Source: Acidimicrobiaceae bacterium (GTDB lineage: Bacteria; Actinomycetota; Acidimicrobiia; Acidimicrobiales; Bog-793). From it: a stretch of 42,943 bases of DNA. Location: positions 1-42,943 of the forward strand of contig PLKG01000123.1 in the NCBI GenBank assembly GCA_003140595.1, read 5' to 3'. Positions 17,024 through 25,590 of this stretch are shown piece by piece. The number at the start of each line of letters is the position of its first letter. Within the stretch, counting starts at the first letter, position 1. A program made the translations under genes and the position numbers. The notes under the pieces are model-generated. The model had not been told where the DNA came from. It saw only the letters and a list, made by a program, of their open reading frames with translations, and ran no database searches.

Positions 17024-17733
17024 CAGTCGACTTCGACCGCCTCGGCCTGCGTCCCGGAGAACGGGTGCTCGACCTGGGCTGCGGTGCGGGCCGGCACGCT
17101 TTCGGTTGTCTGCGTCGCGGTGCGTTTGTCGTCGCGCTCGACGCAAGCCGGGACGAAATCGACGGCGTCACAGCGATGATGGCGGCGATGGCCGAGGCAG
17201 GAGAGGTCGGAAAAGGTGGCGCGGGTGCGGCCGTGATGGGCGACGCGCTGGAGCTGCCATTTTCTGACGGGGCTTTCGACAAGATCATCTGTGCCGAAGT
17301 GCTCGAGCACCTGGCCGACGACTCTTCGGCGATGGCAGAGATCGCCCGCGTCCTCCGTCCTGGAGGGTCGCTCGCGATCAGCGTGCCCCGCTACGGTCCG
17401 GAGCTTGTCAACTGGGCGCTCTCGGAGCGTTACCACAGCGTCCCGGGCGGGCATCTGCGGATCTACCGCCGGAGCCAGCTTTTCGACCGGCTGGGGGAGG
17501 CGGGCCTCGAGGTTGTCGGCTCCCATCACGCTCACGCTCTTCACAGCCCCTACTGGTGGCTGCGGTGCCTGGTCGGTCTGGAGAAGGAGGATTGTCCCGC
17601 CGTTCGCAGCTACCACAGGCTTCTCGTGTGGGACATAACGGCTCACACTCCCATTACCCGGGTGCCCGAGAAGATGCTCAACCCTTTTCTCGGCAAGAGC
17701 CTGGTCGTCTACCTGAGGCACGCGGATCGATGA
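17017..17733 (+). CDS. Class I SAM-dependent methyltransferase
   Basis: A 238-aa Methyltransf_11-type enzyme. Motif I is VLDLGCGAGRHAFGCLRRG, followed by the acidic VVALDAS, GDALELPFSDGAFDKIICAEV (motif IV region) and VLRPGGSLAISVPRY. The GTG at 17017 overlaps the end of the glycosyltransferase gene by 7 bp, and the stop overlaps the next gene by 4 bp (ATGA), so all three are translationally coupled. The C-terminal 90 residues, rich in Trp, Tyr and His (HHAHALHSPYWWLRCLVGLE), may form an acceptor cap. Substrate unknown. Confidence 0.88.
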   Translation: MLTVDFDRLGLRPGERVLDLGCGAGRHAFGCLRRGAFVVALDASRDEIDGVTAMMAAMAEAGEVGKGGAGAAVMGDALELPFSDGAFDKIICAEVLEHLADDSSAMAEIARVLRPGGSLAISVPRYGPELVNWALSERYHSVPGGHLRIYRRSQLFDRLGEAGLEVVGSHHAHALHSPYWWLRCLVGLEKEDCPAVRSYHRLLVWDITAHTPITRVPEKMLNPFLGKSLVVYLRHADR

Positions 17734-18857
17734 TCACTCCGTCGCGGCAGGTGACCGGCGGTCGCTCGATCGCGGACACAGTCGACTCCATTCGTGCCGT
17801 GCAGCTGAAAGACGGCATGATCCCGTGGTTTTCGGGCGGCCACGCGGACCCGTGGAACCACGTCGAGTCTGCCATGGCGCTCACCGTGGGCGGCGCCCTT
17901 GAAGCCGCACAGAGCGCGTACGAATGGCTCCGCGCGACCCAGCGTCCCGACGGGTCGTGGCACACCTACTATCTCGCTGGCGGACAGATCGAAGAGCCCC
18001 GCCTCGACACCAACGTCTGTGCATATCTGGCGACCGGGGTGTGGCACTACTTTCTCGTCACACGCGACGCTGGTTTCCTCGAGGAGCTCTGGCCCTCGGT
18101 CGAGCGCGCCATCGACTTCGTCGTCAGCTGGCAGAAGCCCGGTGGCGAGCTCGTGTGGTCGGTCGACCCTGACGGGACGCCGGCGAGCTACGGGCTGCTG
18201 ACGGGCTCCTCCTCGGCATACTTCAGCCTCCGCTGCGCCATGGCGTGCGCTTGCCAGCTCGACCGGGAGCACCCGGACTGGGAGCTGGCCGCCGGCCGCC
18301 TGCGCCACGCGATAGCCCACAGCGCAGGCAGGTTCGCCCGCAAGGACGAGTTTGCCATGGACTGGTACTACCCGGTGCTCGTCGGAGCGCTCGACGCCGA
18401 GACGGCGCGGCAACGCATCGAGGAGCGATGGTCCGAGTTCGTGATCGACCAACGCGGCGTGCGTTGCGTTTCGGACAGGCCGTGGGTGACCGCCGCCGAG
18501 ACCGCTGAGTGCGCAATTGCCCTTGTTGCAGCCGGATGGCGCGAGGTGGCCGCGGCCCTGCTCGGATGGGCACAACAGCACCGTTGGCCAGACGGGTCCT
18601 ACACGACCGGGATCGTGTACCCGGAGCATTCGACCTACCCCTATCGCGAGCGGTCGACGTACACAGCCGCCGCCGTCGTACTGGCCGAGGACTGTCTTAA
18701 CATGATCAGCCCGGCTGGTCAGCTGTTCGTCGACGGGTCGCTCCCGTGCGGGCTCGATCTCGACGCCGAGCCGGATCGGCGCCTGAGCACGCGCAGGCTC
18801 CCGGTTTGCGCCCCTGGCTCCTCTTCGAACTCGCCGGAGCTGAGCGCGCGCTTGTAG
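17730..18857 (+). CDS. Alpha/alpha-toroid protein annotated as prenyltransferase/cyclase-like
   Basis: A 375-aa helical-barrel protein. It has repeated QxxDGSW-like segments: VQLKDGMIPWFSGGHADPWN, LRATQRPDGSWHTYY and AQQHRWPDGSYTTG. These resemble the turns of squalene-cyclase and prenyltransferase beta-subunit toroids, and also six-hairpin glycosidases. The DXDD of class II cyclases is not seen, so catalytic cyclisation is doubtful. Conserved-looking aromatic and acidic runs (DEFAMDWYYPVL, RPWVTAAETAECAIAL) might line a cavity. ATG at 17730 sits in the methyltransferase stop. The last about 45 residues overlap the convergent methyltransferase gene and are low-complexity, so the native end may be nearer AEDCLN and this stop may reflect an altered frame. 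Confidence 0.72.
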   Translation: MITPSRQVTGGRSIADTVDSIRAVQLKDGMIPWFSGGHADPWNHVESAMALTVGGALEAAQSAYEWLRATQRPDGSWHTYYLAGGQIEEPRLDTNVCAYLATGVWHYFLVTRDAGFLEELWPSVERAIDFVVSWQKPGGELVWSVDPDGTPASYGLLTGSSSAYFSLRCAMACACQLDREHPDWELAAGRLRHAIAHSAGRFARKDEFAMDWYYPVLVGALDAETARQRIEERWSEFVIDQRGVRCVSDRPWVTAAETAECAIALVAAGWREVAAALLGWAQQHRWPDGSYTTGIVYPEHSTYPYRERSTYTAAAVVLAEDCLNMISPAGQLFVDGSLPCGLDLDAEPDRRLSTRRLPVCAPGSSSNSPELSARL

Positions 18858-19435
18858 ATCTCGAACGGGGGGCGCCCACCGTCGGCCGGGTCGGCAAATA
18901 CGTCGTGAATCGCGAGCCAGCCGCCCTCGCAGACGTGAGGGGCCCAGCCGCGGTAGTCCGCCCACGCAGGCGCCTCGCCGTGTCCTCCGTCGATGAAGAC
19001 CAAGCCGGCGTCGGCTTTCCAGCGAGCAGCGATAGTCGGCGAGTCACCGACGACTGCGATGACCAGGTCCTCTGCACCGGCCTTTTCCACCGCCCGCCTA
19101 AACAACGGCAGTGTGTCCATCCTGCCGGTCTCCCGGTTGACGAGCGTGTCGTCGTGGTGCTCGAAGCCCGCCTGGTTCTCCTCCGAGCCGTGATGATGGT
19201 CGACGCTGAAGACCACGGCTGACGCCGCGCCCAGGCTCAGCGCCCGTGCGATCCCCGACGCGAGATAAAGCGTAGACCGGCCACAGTAGGAACCGACCTC
19301 GACGACCGACGAGAAGCCCGCCAGGGTCGAACGCTCGGCGACAAGAGCAAGCGCGAGCCCCTCTTCGTCGGGCATGAACCCTCTGGTTTCGCGAGCCGCT
19401 TCGAGCAGGCGTTCGTGTCTCGCGCCAGCGCTCAT
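18719..19435 (-). CDS. Class I SAM-dependent methyltransferase (Methyltransf_24 type)
   Basis: A 238-aa protein with motif I VVEVGSYCGRSTLYLASGIA, VVFSVDHHHGSEE, and the metal-binding-like FIDGGHGEAPAWADYRGWAP followed by GGWLAIHDVF. This is the pattern of the cephalosporin-hydroxylase-like and catechol O-methyltransferase-like branch. It is third in a minus-strand set with pepN and a GDT1-type gene (12 bp from the latter). The last 14 or so residues after LRVLRRRSG look like an unselected extension and overlap the convergent toroid gene by 139 bp. Confidence 0.85.
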   Translation of the reverse strand: MSAGARHERLLEAARETRGFMPDEEGLALALVAERSTLAGFSSVVEVGSYCGRSTLYLASGIARALSLGAASAVVFSVDHHHGSEENQAGFEHHDDTLVNRETGRMDTLPLFRRAVEKAGAEDLVIAVVGDSPTIAARWKADAGLVFIDGGHGEAPAWADYRGWAPHVCEGGWLAIHDVFADPADGGRPPFEIYKRALSSGEFEEEPGAQTGSLRVLRRRSGSASRSSPHGSDPSTNS

Positions 19436-19447
19436 CCGAGTTTCCTC

Positions 19448-20059
19448 TCAGCTGGTGGCCAGCGAGACGACAGAGTAGATGCCAAAGCCGAAAAGAGCGA
19501 GGCCCGAGATGCGCCGGACGACGGTAAGTGGCACCCAGCGCGTGATCGTGCGGCCGGCAAGCACGCCTACTACCGAAACCAGAGCGAAGGCGACAGCTGC
19601 GCCAGAGAACACGGCCAGACGGTCCCGGTAGTGCGCAGACAGGTTAGCTATCAGCACCTGGGTGATGTCTCCGAATTCCGCCACAGCGACCACAGAGAAG
19701 GTGATAGCGGTGACGCGCCAGAAGCTCGCTTGTCCTTCGGCCAGCGAGCGCTCTTCACCAGAGGCCAGCTGTTCGGCCCGCTCCTGTTCGCCGCGCTCGG
19801 TGGTCAGCAAGAGGTAGAGCGCACCGCCAAGGAACAACGCCGCTACCACCGACCGCACAGCGAGCTTGGGTAGCAGGGCCAGTAGGCCTCCTGCCACCAC
19901 GGCGATGCCGGACTGGAGGACGAGCGCGGAGAAGGCTCCGACCCAGACCGGCAGCGCTCTGTGACGCGAAGACAGTACGAGGCAGGAGATGAAGGTCTTG
20001 TCAGGAAGTTCCGCCGGGATGACGAGCGCGAATGTCGTCGCCGCGATGGCGAGATCCAC
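19448..20059 (-). CDS. GDT1/TMEM165 (UPF0016) family cation transporter
   Basis: A 203-aa integral membrane protein with six predicted helices in two inverted halves. The two signature sites are ELPDKTFISC near residue 17 and EFGDITQVLIANL near residue 125, variants of the E-x-G-D-K/R-T/S motif. The family exports or exchanges Mn2+ and Ca2+ (bacterial MneA, yeast Gdt1). A charged cytosolic loop (RGEQERAEQLASGEERS) separates the halves. The gene starts 15 bp after the pepN stop. With the CDF and NRAMP-like genes it is the third metal transporter in the window. Confidence 0.88.
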   Translation of the reverse strand: MDLAIAATTFALVIPAELPDKTFISCLVLSSRHRALPVWVGAFSALVLQSGIAVVAGGLLALLPKLAVRSVVAALFLGGALYLLLTTERGEQERAEQLASGEERSLAEGQASFWRVTAITFSVVAVAEFGDITQVLIANLSAHYRDRLAVFSGAAVAFALVSVVGVLAGRTITRWVPLTVVRRISGLALFGFGIYSVVSLATS

Positions 20060-20074
20060 ATCTACCGCCGAAGC

Positions 20075-22687
20075 TCACGCTTTGGCGAGAATGGCCCCGA
20101 GAAGCGACCTGTGCTCGAGCACGAAACGGACGTTGATTGCCAGGCGCTCGAGGCTCTGGTCGACGGACCTTTGCTGGCCGCCGAACGGGTGCGCAGCGCA
20201 GAACTCCGTGACTGTGCGTGAGAGCCCGGGCGCGCCGTCGGTGTCCAGCTGGCAAAGACGCGAGATCTCGATCATCCGCGTGATCGAATTCGCCGGATAG
20301 CGCTCGAGGAGCGTGTCCCAGTGGCCGGAGATGAACTGCCAGACCTGGGGACCCGCGACGCGGTTGGTCAGGAGCCGTCGCAGGATATAGGGAGCATCCT
20401 GGCTCCTGATCTCGTTCAGGCACAGTTCGCAGGTCTCCGCCACGAGATCCAGATCGCGTACGTAGCTGAGTGAGTCGAGGTAGCGCTGCTCCTCGATCGG
20501 GTCGGACGGGGCGCGGAAATGCGCGAGGAGAGCGTCGTACTCCTGGCGTCCTGCACGGGTCGCCACGACGTGGAGAATCGCCGAGGCACTGTCCGCGTCC
20601 AGCGACGCGCCCTGTCGGAGGACGGCGAAGCGCTCCCGGCTCTCGGCCTGCACCGAATGATCGGCTCCGATCGTGCCCAAGGCTCCGATGAGAACACCGC
20701 GGCGCACCGCCGCCTCACTGTCGTCGTCGTCCTGGCGGTCCCAGCCGACGCGCTCGAGCTCTGGTCCGAGCAACGACTGGATGAACGCCTCGAGCGCCGG
20801 ACGGTCTCGGTCCGCAACCGCGAAGTCCAGCAGCCCGAGCGCGCCGGTGACCATCGTCCATACGCTCGGGTCCTTCTCGCCCCCGAGACGTCTCACGAGC
20901 CCAAGGAACTGCTCAACAGGCACCGAGCCGGCCAGCGTGCAGGCCCACGTGTCGGCGACGACCCTGAACCGCTCGAGCGGCACGAGGCGGTCGAAGCCGA
21001 CCAGGACGGCGTCGAGCAGCTCGTCCTCGTAGCGAAGCCTGTAGACGCCACAACCTCCGGCGTTGAATACGAGCATCCCTCGTCCGCCAGGCACGCGAAC
21101 GGGTTCCTCGCGCAACAGCACGTAGTCGAATCCTGAAGCGACGGACTCATCTGCGCGACCCCGATGCTGCATCGCCACCGGGACGAGCCAGTTCGAGCCG
21201 ATGGCACTCGGTTGTGAACCTGGCGGCCTGTTCGCTGCTGGCAGGTAGGAGAAGGGCTCCTGAGTCAACAGCACTTCGGAGCCGTCCGCGCTCGCTGTCA
21301 CGAGCGGGTGCCCGCCCTGGAAGATCCACGAGTCCATGAGCGCGCGTATCGGAAGTCCCTCTGCGGTCTCTTCGATCGCGTCCCACAGGTCCGTCGTCTC
21401 GGTGTTGCCGTAGCGGTGAGCAGCAAGGTACCGGCGGACGCCGTTTCTAAAGCGCTGCGTGCCGAGGTACTGCTCGAGCATACGGAGCAGGCTGCCGCCC
21501 TTTTCGTAGGTGAGGGCGTCGAACATCGAGTCCACCTCGTCGGGCGTGTGCACGGGGAACTCGATCGGGCGCGTCGTGTGAAGGCCGTCGAGGGAGAGGG
21601 CCATCTCCCGATCGCGACTGAATCCCACCCAGCACTGGTACTCAGGCTTGAAGTCGTCCAGGCAGCACAGGGCCATGTAGGTCGCGAACGCCTCGTTCAA
21701 CCAGATGCCGTTCCACCAGCCCATGGTCACGAGGTCGCCGAACCACATGTGCGCGAGCTCGTGCTCGACTACTCCGGCCACGCGTTCGAGCTCGTCACGA
21801 GACGAGGTCGCGGGGTCGGTGAGCAGGGCGGCCTCCCGGAACGTCACGCATCCGAGGTTCTCCATCGCCCCGAAGGCGAAGTCGGGGATCGCGACGAGGT
21901 CGAGCTTGTCGCCGGGGTACGGCTGGTCGAAGTACTTGGCGTAGAAACCGAGCGCGTGCGCGCCGGCTTCGAGGGCGAAGCTGGTCAACCGTTCCTTGCC
22001 TGCGGTGTGAACCACGCGCAGCGGGATCCCGTCTACGTCCACGACGTCGGTCGCTTCGAGAGGGCCGACTACGAAGGCGACCAGATAGGTCGACATCGGG
22101 ATGGTCTCAGTGAACTCGAGCCGGCACTTGCCATCGGGAAGCTCCGTCGAGCGGAATTCGGCACCGTTGGAGATCGCGAGCAGGTCCGCGTTGACCTCCA
22201 GGGTGACGGCGAACACCGCCTTGCGGTCCGGTTCGTCCCAGCAGGGAAACGCTCTTCTCGCATCTGTCGACTCGAACTGGGTCGTCGCGATCACCTGTTC
22301 TTCGCCGGCCTCGTCACGGAAGGTGCTGCGATAAAAGCCGCAGAGCTTGTCGTTCAAAATGCCCGCGAATTCGCACTCGAGAATGTAGGAACCAGGAAGG
22401 ATCTGCCGCGGTGCACTGAAGGTGACCCGCTCGAGGTCCTCGTTGAAGGAGATCTCGAGCCCGACCCGGTGATTCGAGTCGTCGGGCCAGTTCAGCGTGG
22501 CGCGGGAGATCTGAAGCTCTTTGGCGTTGCAGACGATCGAGCGTGTCTCCGACGACACGTCAAGATTGATCCTCTCGTGGCCGACGAATGTCGCAGCGCC
22601 GAGGTCAGGCGCGATTGTCAGCTCGTAACGCGTCGGCACGACATCGCGGGGGAGCCTGAAGTCCTTCTCGTCTGTGTTCAAAGTCAC
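20075..22687 (-). CDS. pepN: M1 family zinc aminopeptidase (PepN type)
   Basis: An 870-aa gluzincin that removes N-terminal residues from peptides in the cytoplasm. Substrate-binding GAMENLGCVTFRE lies near residue 270. The zinc site HELAHMWFGDLVTMGWW near 310 plus NEAFATYMA about 20 residues later complete HEXXH-x18-E. The catalytic Tyr region (YEKGGSLLRMLEQYLG) follows, and the C-terminal half is an ERAP1_C-like helical domain. Length matches actinobacterial PepN. The start GTG at 22687 has no Shine-Dalgarno; TAATCT ends 9 nt upstream, so a very short leader or leaderless transcript is possible. First gene of a pepN-GDT1-methyltransferase set. Confidence 0.95.
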   Translation of the reverse strand: MTLNTDEKDFRLPRDVVPTRYELTIAPDLGAATFVGHERINLDVSSETRSIVCNAKELQISRATLNWPDDSNHRVGLEISFNEDLERVTFSAPRQILPGSYILECEFAGILNDKLCGFYRSTFRDEAGEEQVIATTQFESTDARRAFPCWDEPDRKAVFAVTLEVNADLLAISNGAEFRSTELPDGKCRLEFTETIPMSTYLVAFVVGPLEATDVVDVDGIPLRVVHTAGKERLTSFALEAGAHALGFYAKYFDQPYPGDKLDLVAIPDFAFGAMENLGCVTFREAALLTDPATSSRDELERVAGVVEHELAHMWFGDLVTMGWWNGIWLNEAFATYMALCCLDDFKPEYQCWVGFSRDREMALSLDGLHTTRPIEFPVHTPDEVDSMFDALTYEKGGSLLRMLEQYLGTQRFRNGVRRYLAAHRYGNTETTDLWDAIEETAEGLPIRALMDSWIFQGGHPLVTASADGSEVLLTQEPFSYLPAANRPPGSQPSAIGSNWLVPVAMQHRGRADESVASGFDYVLLREEPVRVPGGRGMLVFNAGGCGVYRLRYEDELLDAVLVGFDRLVPLERFRVVADTWACTLAGSVPVEQFLGLVRRLGGEKDPSVWTMVTGALGLLDFAVADRDRPALEAFIQSLLGPELERVGWDRQDDDDSEAAVRRGVLIGALGTIGADHSVQAESRERFAVLRQGASLDADSASAILHVVATRAGRQEYDALLAHFRAPSDPIEEQRYLDSLSYVRDLDLVAETCELCLNEIRSQDAPYILRRLLTNRVAGPQVWQFISGHWDTLLERYPANSITRMIEISRLCQLDTDGAPGLSRTVTEFCAAHPFGGQQRSVDQSLERLAINVRFVLEHRSLLGAILAKA

Positions 22688-22758
22688 AAAGAGCGAAGAT
22701 TAGCCGTGTCCGGCCCGATTGGCCGGGTACCGCGGTTCACCGAGTACGGTCAGGACTC

Positions 22759-23814
22759 GTGTCTGAGCTTGGATTGTCGTGCACCGGCCCCGGCGCCTGG
22801 TCCGGGGACCTCTCCAGTCGCGAGACCGATGTTGTGTGCATCGGGCACGCGATCGTCGACCGCGTCGCCACTGTGGATGCACGGACGATCGAGGTGGCCG
22901 GAGTCGAGCCTGGCGCCATGACCCTCATCGGCGGCGACGAGGTCGCGAGGATCGCCGAGCTCGTGGACGGCTGGGTCCTTATGGCCGGGGGATCGGCCGC
23001 CAACACTGCAGTCGGTCTCGCCTCCCTGGGCGCGCACCCGGCGTTCGTGGGGTCCGTCGGCCATGACATTCTCGGTGAGGAGTACGAGCGCGACCTCGCC
23101 CGGGTCGGTGTTCGGTGCGTCTTGAGCCGTGGCGCCGTCGAACTGCGCACCGGCCAGTGCCTTGTGCTGGTCAGCTCCGACTCGGGCCGGACGATGGCGA
23201 CGAATCTGGGCGCAGGCGTCGTGATCGACGCTGCGGCCGTCGAGCAGGTCTTCGTAGGGACCGCGGCGGCGGTGTACATCGAGGGCTACCTGCTGGACTC
23301 GCCCGGGACCGCCGCAGCACTCGAGCGGTCCATCGAGCTCGCGAAGTCCGGCGGCGGGTTCGTGGCCCTGAGCCTGTCCGATCATTTCCTTGTCGAACGG
23401 CATGCCGAGTTCCTGAACGAGATCGTGCGGGACGCCGTGGACCTGCTGTTCGCCAACGAGGAGGAGGCTCGCCGCTTCACCGGAGCTGACGACCTGTCAG
23501 GAGCCCTGGATGCTCTGGAGAGACCTGGGCTCATGGCCGCCGTGACCCTCGGCGCGCGTGGTGCGGTGCTCTTGAGCAGGGGAGAGCGCGCAGTCGTCCG
23601 GGCTCCGCCGGTTGGCAAAGTGGTCGATACGACCGGGGCGGGCGACCTGTTTGCCGCGGGTGTCCTCTATGGCATCATCCGGGGCGCGCCGCTCGAGACA
23701 TCGGGCCGGCTCGGAGCCCTCGCCGCCGGCGAGATCGTCTCCCATCTCGGCGCGCAGCCCCAGGTCTCCTTGCGCTCCCTGGCTGGAAAGGCCGGACTCA
23801 TAGAGCCCTGGTAG
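22759..23814 (+). CDS. PfkB-family carbohydrate/nucleoside kinase, adenosine-kinase-like
   Basis: A 351-aa ribokinase-fold enzyme that would phosphorylate a sugar or nucleoside with ATP. After a 20-residue leader the first strand is DVVCIGHAIVDRVATVD; MAGGSAANTAVGLASLG is PfkB signature 1 and VVDTTGAGDLFAAGVLYGII is signature 2 with the catalytic Asp. LLFANEEEARRFTG and VTLGARGAVL are also typical. The sequence looks closest to adenosine kinase-like members that phosphorylate varied substrates. GTG at 22759 is divergent from pepN by 71 bp. Substrate not certain. Confidence 0.9.
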   Translation: MSELGLSCTGPGAWSGDLSSRETDVVCIGHAIVDRVATVDARTIEVAGVEPGAMTLIGGDEVARIAELVDGWVLMAGGSAANTAVGLASLGAHPAFVGSVGHDILGEEYERDLARVGVRCVLSRGAVELRTGQCLVLVSSDSGRTMATNLGAGVVIDAAAVEQVFVGTAAAVYIEGYLLDSPGTAAALERSIELAKSGGGFVALSLSDHFLVERHAEFLNEIVRDAVDLLFANEEEARRFTGADDLSGALDALERPGLMAAVTLGARGAVLLSRGERAVVRAPPVGKVVDTTGAGDLFAAGVLYGIIRGAPLETSGRLGALAAGEIVSHLGAQPQVSLRSLAGKAGLIEPW

Positions 23815-23863
23815 CAAAGCCCGAAACCCAGCGCGTTAGGTTCGCGCGCTTCGAACTGGTGGG

Positions 23864-24472
23864 TCAGACCCGTTTGCTGTCCTCGTCTGGCGGCAGGAAA
23901 GCCAGGTCGAGATCCGCCAGGCGCACTAGGGCCGAGGCAACCCAGCGGGCCAATCCCGCGACCTGGCCGTCGAGCTTGGTGGGGTCGTCGAGAAGCGGCT
24001 CCTCGAGCCGGACACTGCCCTGGTAGGCGACCTCGATCGCGCAGGCGGGCATGTCCGAAGCCGATTCGTAGAGCTGTTCGACCATCGGCCCGGACTGCTC
24101 CAGGCGCTCGGAGCCGAACTCGGGTCCCTCACCGGCCAGCGCCGCTAGCACTACCGCCGGATCAGGCGTCGCGGCGAGCCGCTGCACCCTGAGCGCGATC
24201 TCGACGATGAGCTCGGGTGGCTCGGCGGGAGGTTCGCCGATCGACCACGACCGATAGGCGCTCTGGCTCCACGTCGGCCAGTCGAGGCTCAGATCGGCCC
24301 TGACGCGCGGCGGACTGTCCTCGCCGGGCAGGCTGTAAGAGGTCTCGAACGCGACGTCGCCGAGGAAGACGTCGACCTGGAAGCGCTCCTCGACCGCCTG
24401 TTGCTCAAGAAGAGCACCCTCGAAGGCCTCGCGGAGGGCTGCGATCACGTCGAGGAGAATGTGATCGATCAT
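23864..24472 (-). CDS. Conserved-looking protein of unknown function
   Basis: A 202-aa acidic soluble protein with no signal peptide or membrane helix. It opens MIDHILLDVIAALREAFEGA and contains aromatic patches DWPTWSQSAYRSWSIGEPPA and alternating hydrophobic strands (FQVDVFLGDVAFETSY; ACAIEVAYQGSVRLEEPL). Codon use matches the neighbours and the reading frame is clean, which supports a real gene. It is divergent from the GDPD gene (61 bp) and convergent with the kinase gene (49 bp). I do not recognise the family. Confidence 0.75.
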   Translation of the reverse strand: MIDHILLDVIAALREAFEGALLEQQAVEERFQVDVFLGDVAFETSYSLPGEDSPPRVRADLSLDWPTWSQSAYRSWSIGEPPAEPPELIVEIALRVQRLAATPDPAVVLAALAGEGPEFGSERLEQSGPMVEQLYESASDMPACAIEVAYQGSVRLEEPLLDDPTKLDGQVAGLARWVASALVRLADLDLAFLPPDEDSKRV

Positions 24473-24533
24473 GGCCAGCCGAGGCTACCCCTCCGGTCGC
24501 ACGACAGCCGCATTCAGCTGGTAGACAGCGGGT

Positions 24534-25394
24534 GTGAGGGACAATCCCTGGCTCGAACGTCGGGTGATCGCCTACGCCCATCAGGGGGGCGCCAAGGAGG
24601 GACCGTCCAGCACCCTCTATGCGATGAGGCGGGCGCTCGAGCACGGAGCGACCGGCATCGAGCTCGACGTGCACGCCACCAGCGACGGCGAGCTCGTCGT
24701 CTGCCACGACCCCACCGTCGATCGGACGACGAATGCGACGGGTGAGATCGCGGAACGTACCTCCGAGCAGATCGCACATCTCGACAACGCGTACTGGTTC
24801 TGCCAGGGCGAGGGTGCGGTCAAGGAGCGCCCGCCGCAGGACTACGTGCTACGCGGGAGGGCACCCGAAGATCGGGACCTGTGCGTCCCGACGCTCTCAG
24901 AGGTCCTCGAGGCTCTCCCCGGTGTCTTGCTCAACCTGGACATAAAGCGCAGCGCGCCAGAGGTCACCCCTTATGAGGAGGCCCTGGCGGCGGTACTGCG
25001 CGACCACGGCCGCGAAACTGACGTCGTCGTCGCGTCCTTCTCAGACCGGGCAGTCGGCGAGTTCGCCAAGTACGCGCCTCACATCGCGATCGCGGCCGGT
25101 ACTGATGCGACGACCGAGTTCTACCGGCGGCTGCACGCCGGTGAGCCACCGCAGGAGGACCTCGAGCGTTACGTCGCGCTCCAGGTCCCGGCGCGCTTCG
25201 GCCCTCTCGTGGTCGTAGACGAGAGTTTCGTCGAGGCCGCACACTCGAGCGGGCTCGCGGTGCACGTCTGGACCATCGATGATCCCGGCGAGATGGAGCA
25301 CCTAGTGAGCCTCGGCGTGGACGGCATCATTTCCGACAGGCCGTCGGTTCTCGCGGGCGTTCTCGGGCGGTTGGGTTCGAACTGGAAGGCGTGA
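24534..25394 (+). CDS. Glycerophosphodiester phosphodiesterase family protein
   Basis: A 286-aa GDPD TIM barrel, hydrolysing glycerophosphodiesters to glycerol-3-phosphate and alcohol. The metal and catalytic region is GIELDVHATSDGELVVCHDPTVDRTT (E, D and H present). The first motif is AYAHQGGAKEGPSSTLYAM: the HR of classical GDPDs is HQ, a variant common in actinobacterial members. LNLDIKRSAPE supplies the third metal-ligand region, and VHVWTIDDPGEM...GVDGIISDRP closes the barrel. There is no signal peptide, so it is likely cytosolic. GTG start at 24534. Confidence 0.9.
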   Translation: MRDNPWLERRVIAYAHQGGAKEGPSSTLYAMRRALEHGATGIELDVHATSDGELVVCHDPTVDRTTNATGEIAERTSEQIAHLDNAYWFCQGEGAVKERPPQDYVLRGRAPEDRDLCVPTLSEVLEALPGVLLNLDIKRSAPEVTPYEEALAAVLRDHGRETDVVVASFSDRAVGEFAKYAPHIAIAAGTDATTEFYRRLHAGEPPQEDLERYVALQVPARFGPLVVVDESFVEAAHSSGLAVHVWTIDDPGEMEHLVSLGVDGIISDRPSVLAGVLGRLGSNWKA

Positions 25395-25397
25395 AGG

Positions 25398-25481
25398 TCA
25401 GCCGCGACCGCAGTTCGGCTTCTTGCCGTGATTGGCTTTCTTCTTCTTGCGGAGCTTCCGCTTCACAGTTTTCTTGGACAC
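25398..25481 (-). CDS. Ribosomal protein bL37-like micro-protein (27 aa)
   Basis: A 27-codon ORF encodes a very basic peptide beginning (V/M)SKKTVKRKLRKKKK and continuing ANHGKKPNCGRG. The KKxANHGKRPN-type ending is the hallmark of bL37, the tiny 50S protein seen in mycobacterial ribosome structures. It lies 3 bp past the GDPD stop on the opposite strand, in a gap with no other gene. The start is GTG at 25481 with no Shine-Dalgarno; TACACT lies 9 nt upstream, compatible with a short-leader transcript. The single Cys in the tail is unusual. The frame stays open further upstream, so the start is not certain. Confidence 0.72.
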   Translation of the reverse strand: MSKKTVKRKLRKKKKANHGKKPNCGRG

Positions 25482-25590
25482 GAACGGGACAGTGTAGTTG
25501 CTTGACGCTGTCGCCTCTTCCCACGAGCTGGCGGCTGTTCGGTAGCGTTGGGTTACCTTCCTTGGCTTGGAGAGCGACGGAGACCGTTAC

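Noticed and set aside
16564-17721. 385-codon open frame on the minus strand
   Set aside because: It is antisense to the glycosyltransferase and methyltransferase genes, which have clear motifs.
17709-18965. 418-codon open frame on the minus strand
   Set aside because: It is antisense to the toroid gene, and the sequence is Arg/Gly/Val-rich without domains.
21308-22921. 537-codon open frame on the plus strand
   Set aside because: It is antisense to pepN, which carries HEXXH and GAMEN motifs. The open frame is a by-product of high GC content and has no family-like sequence.
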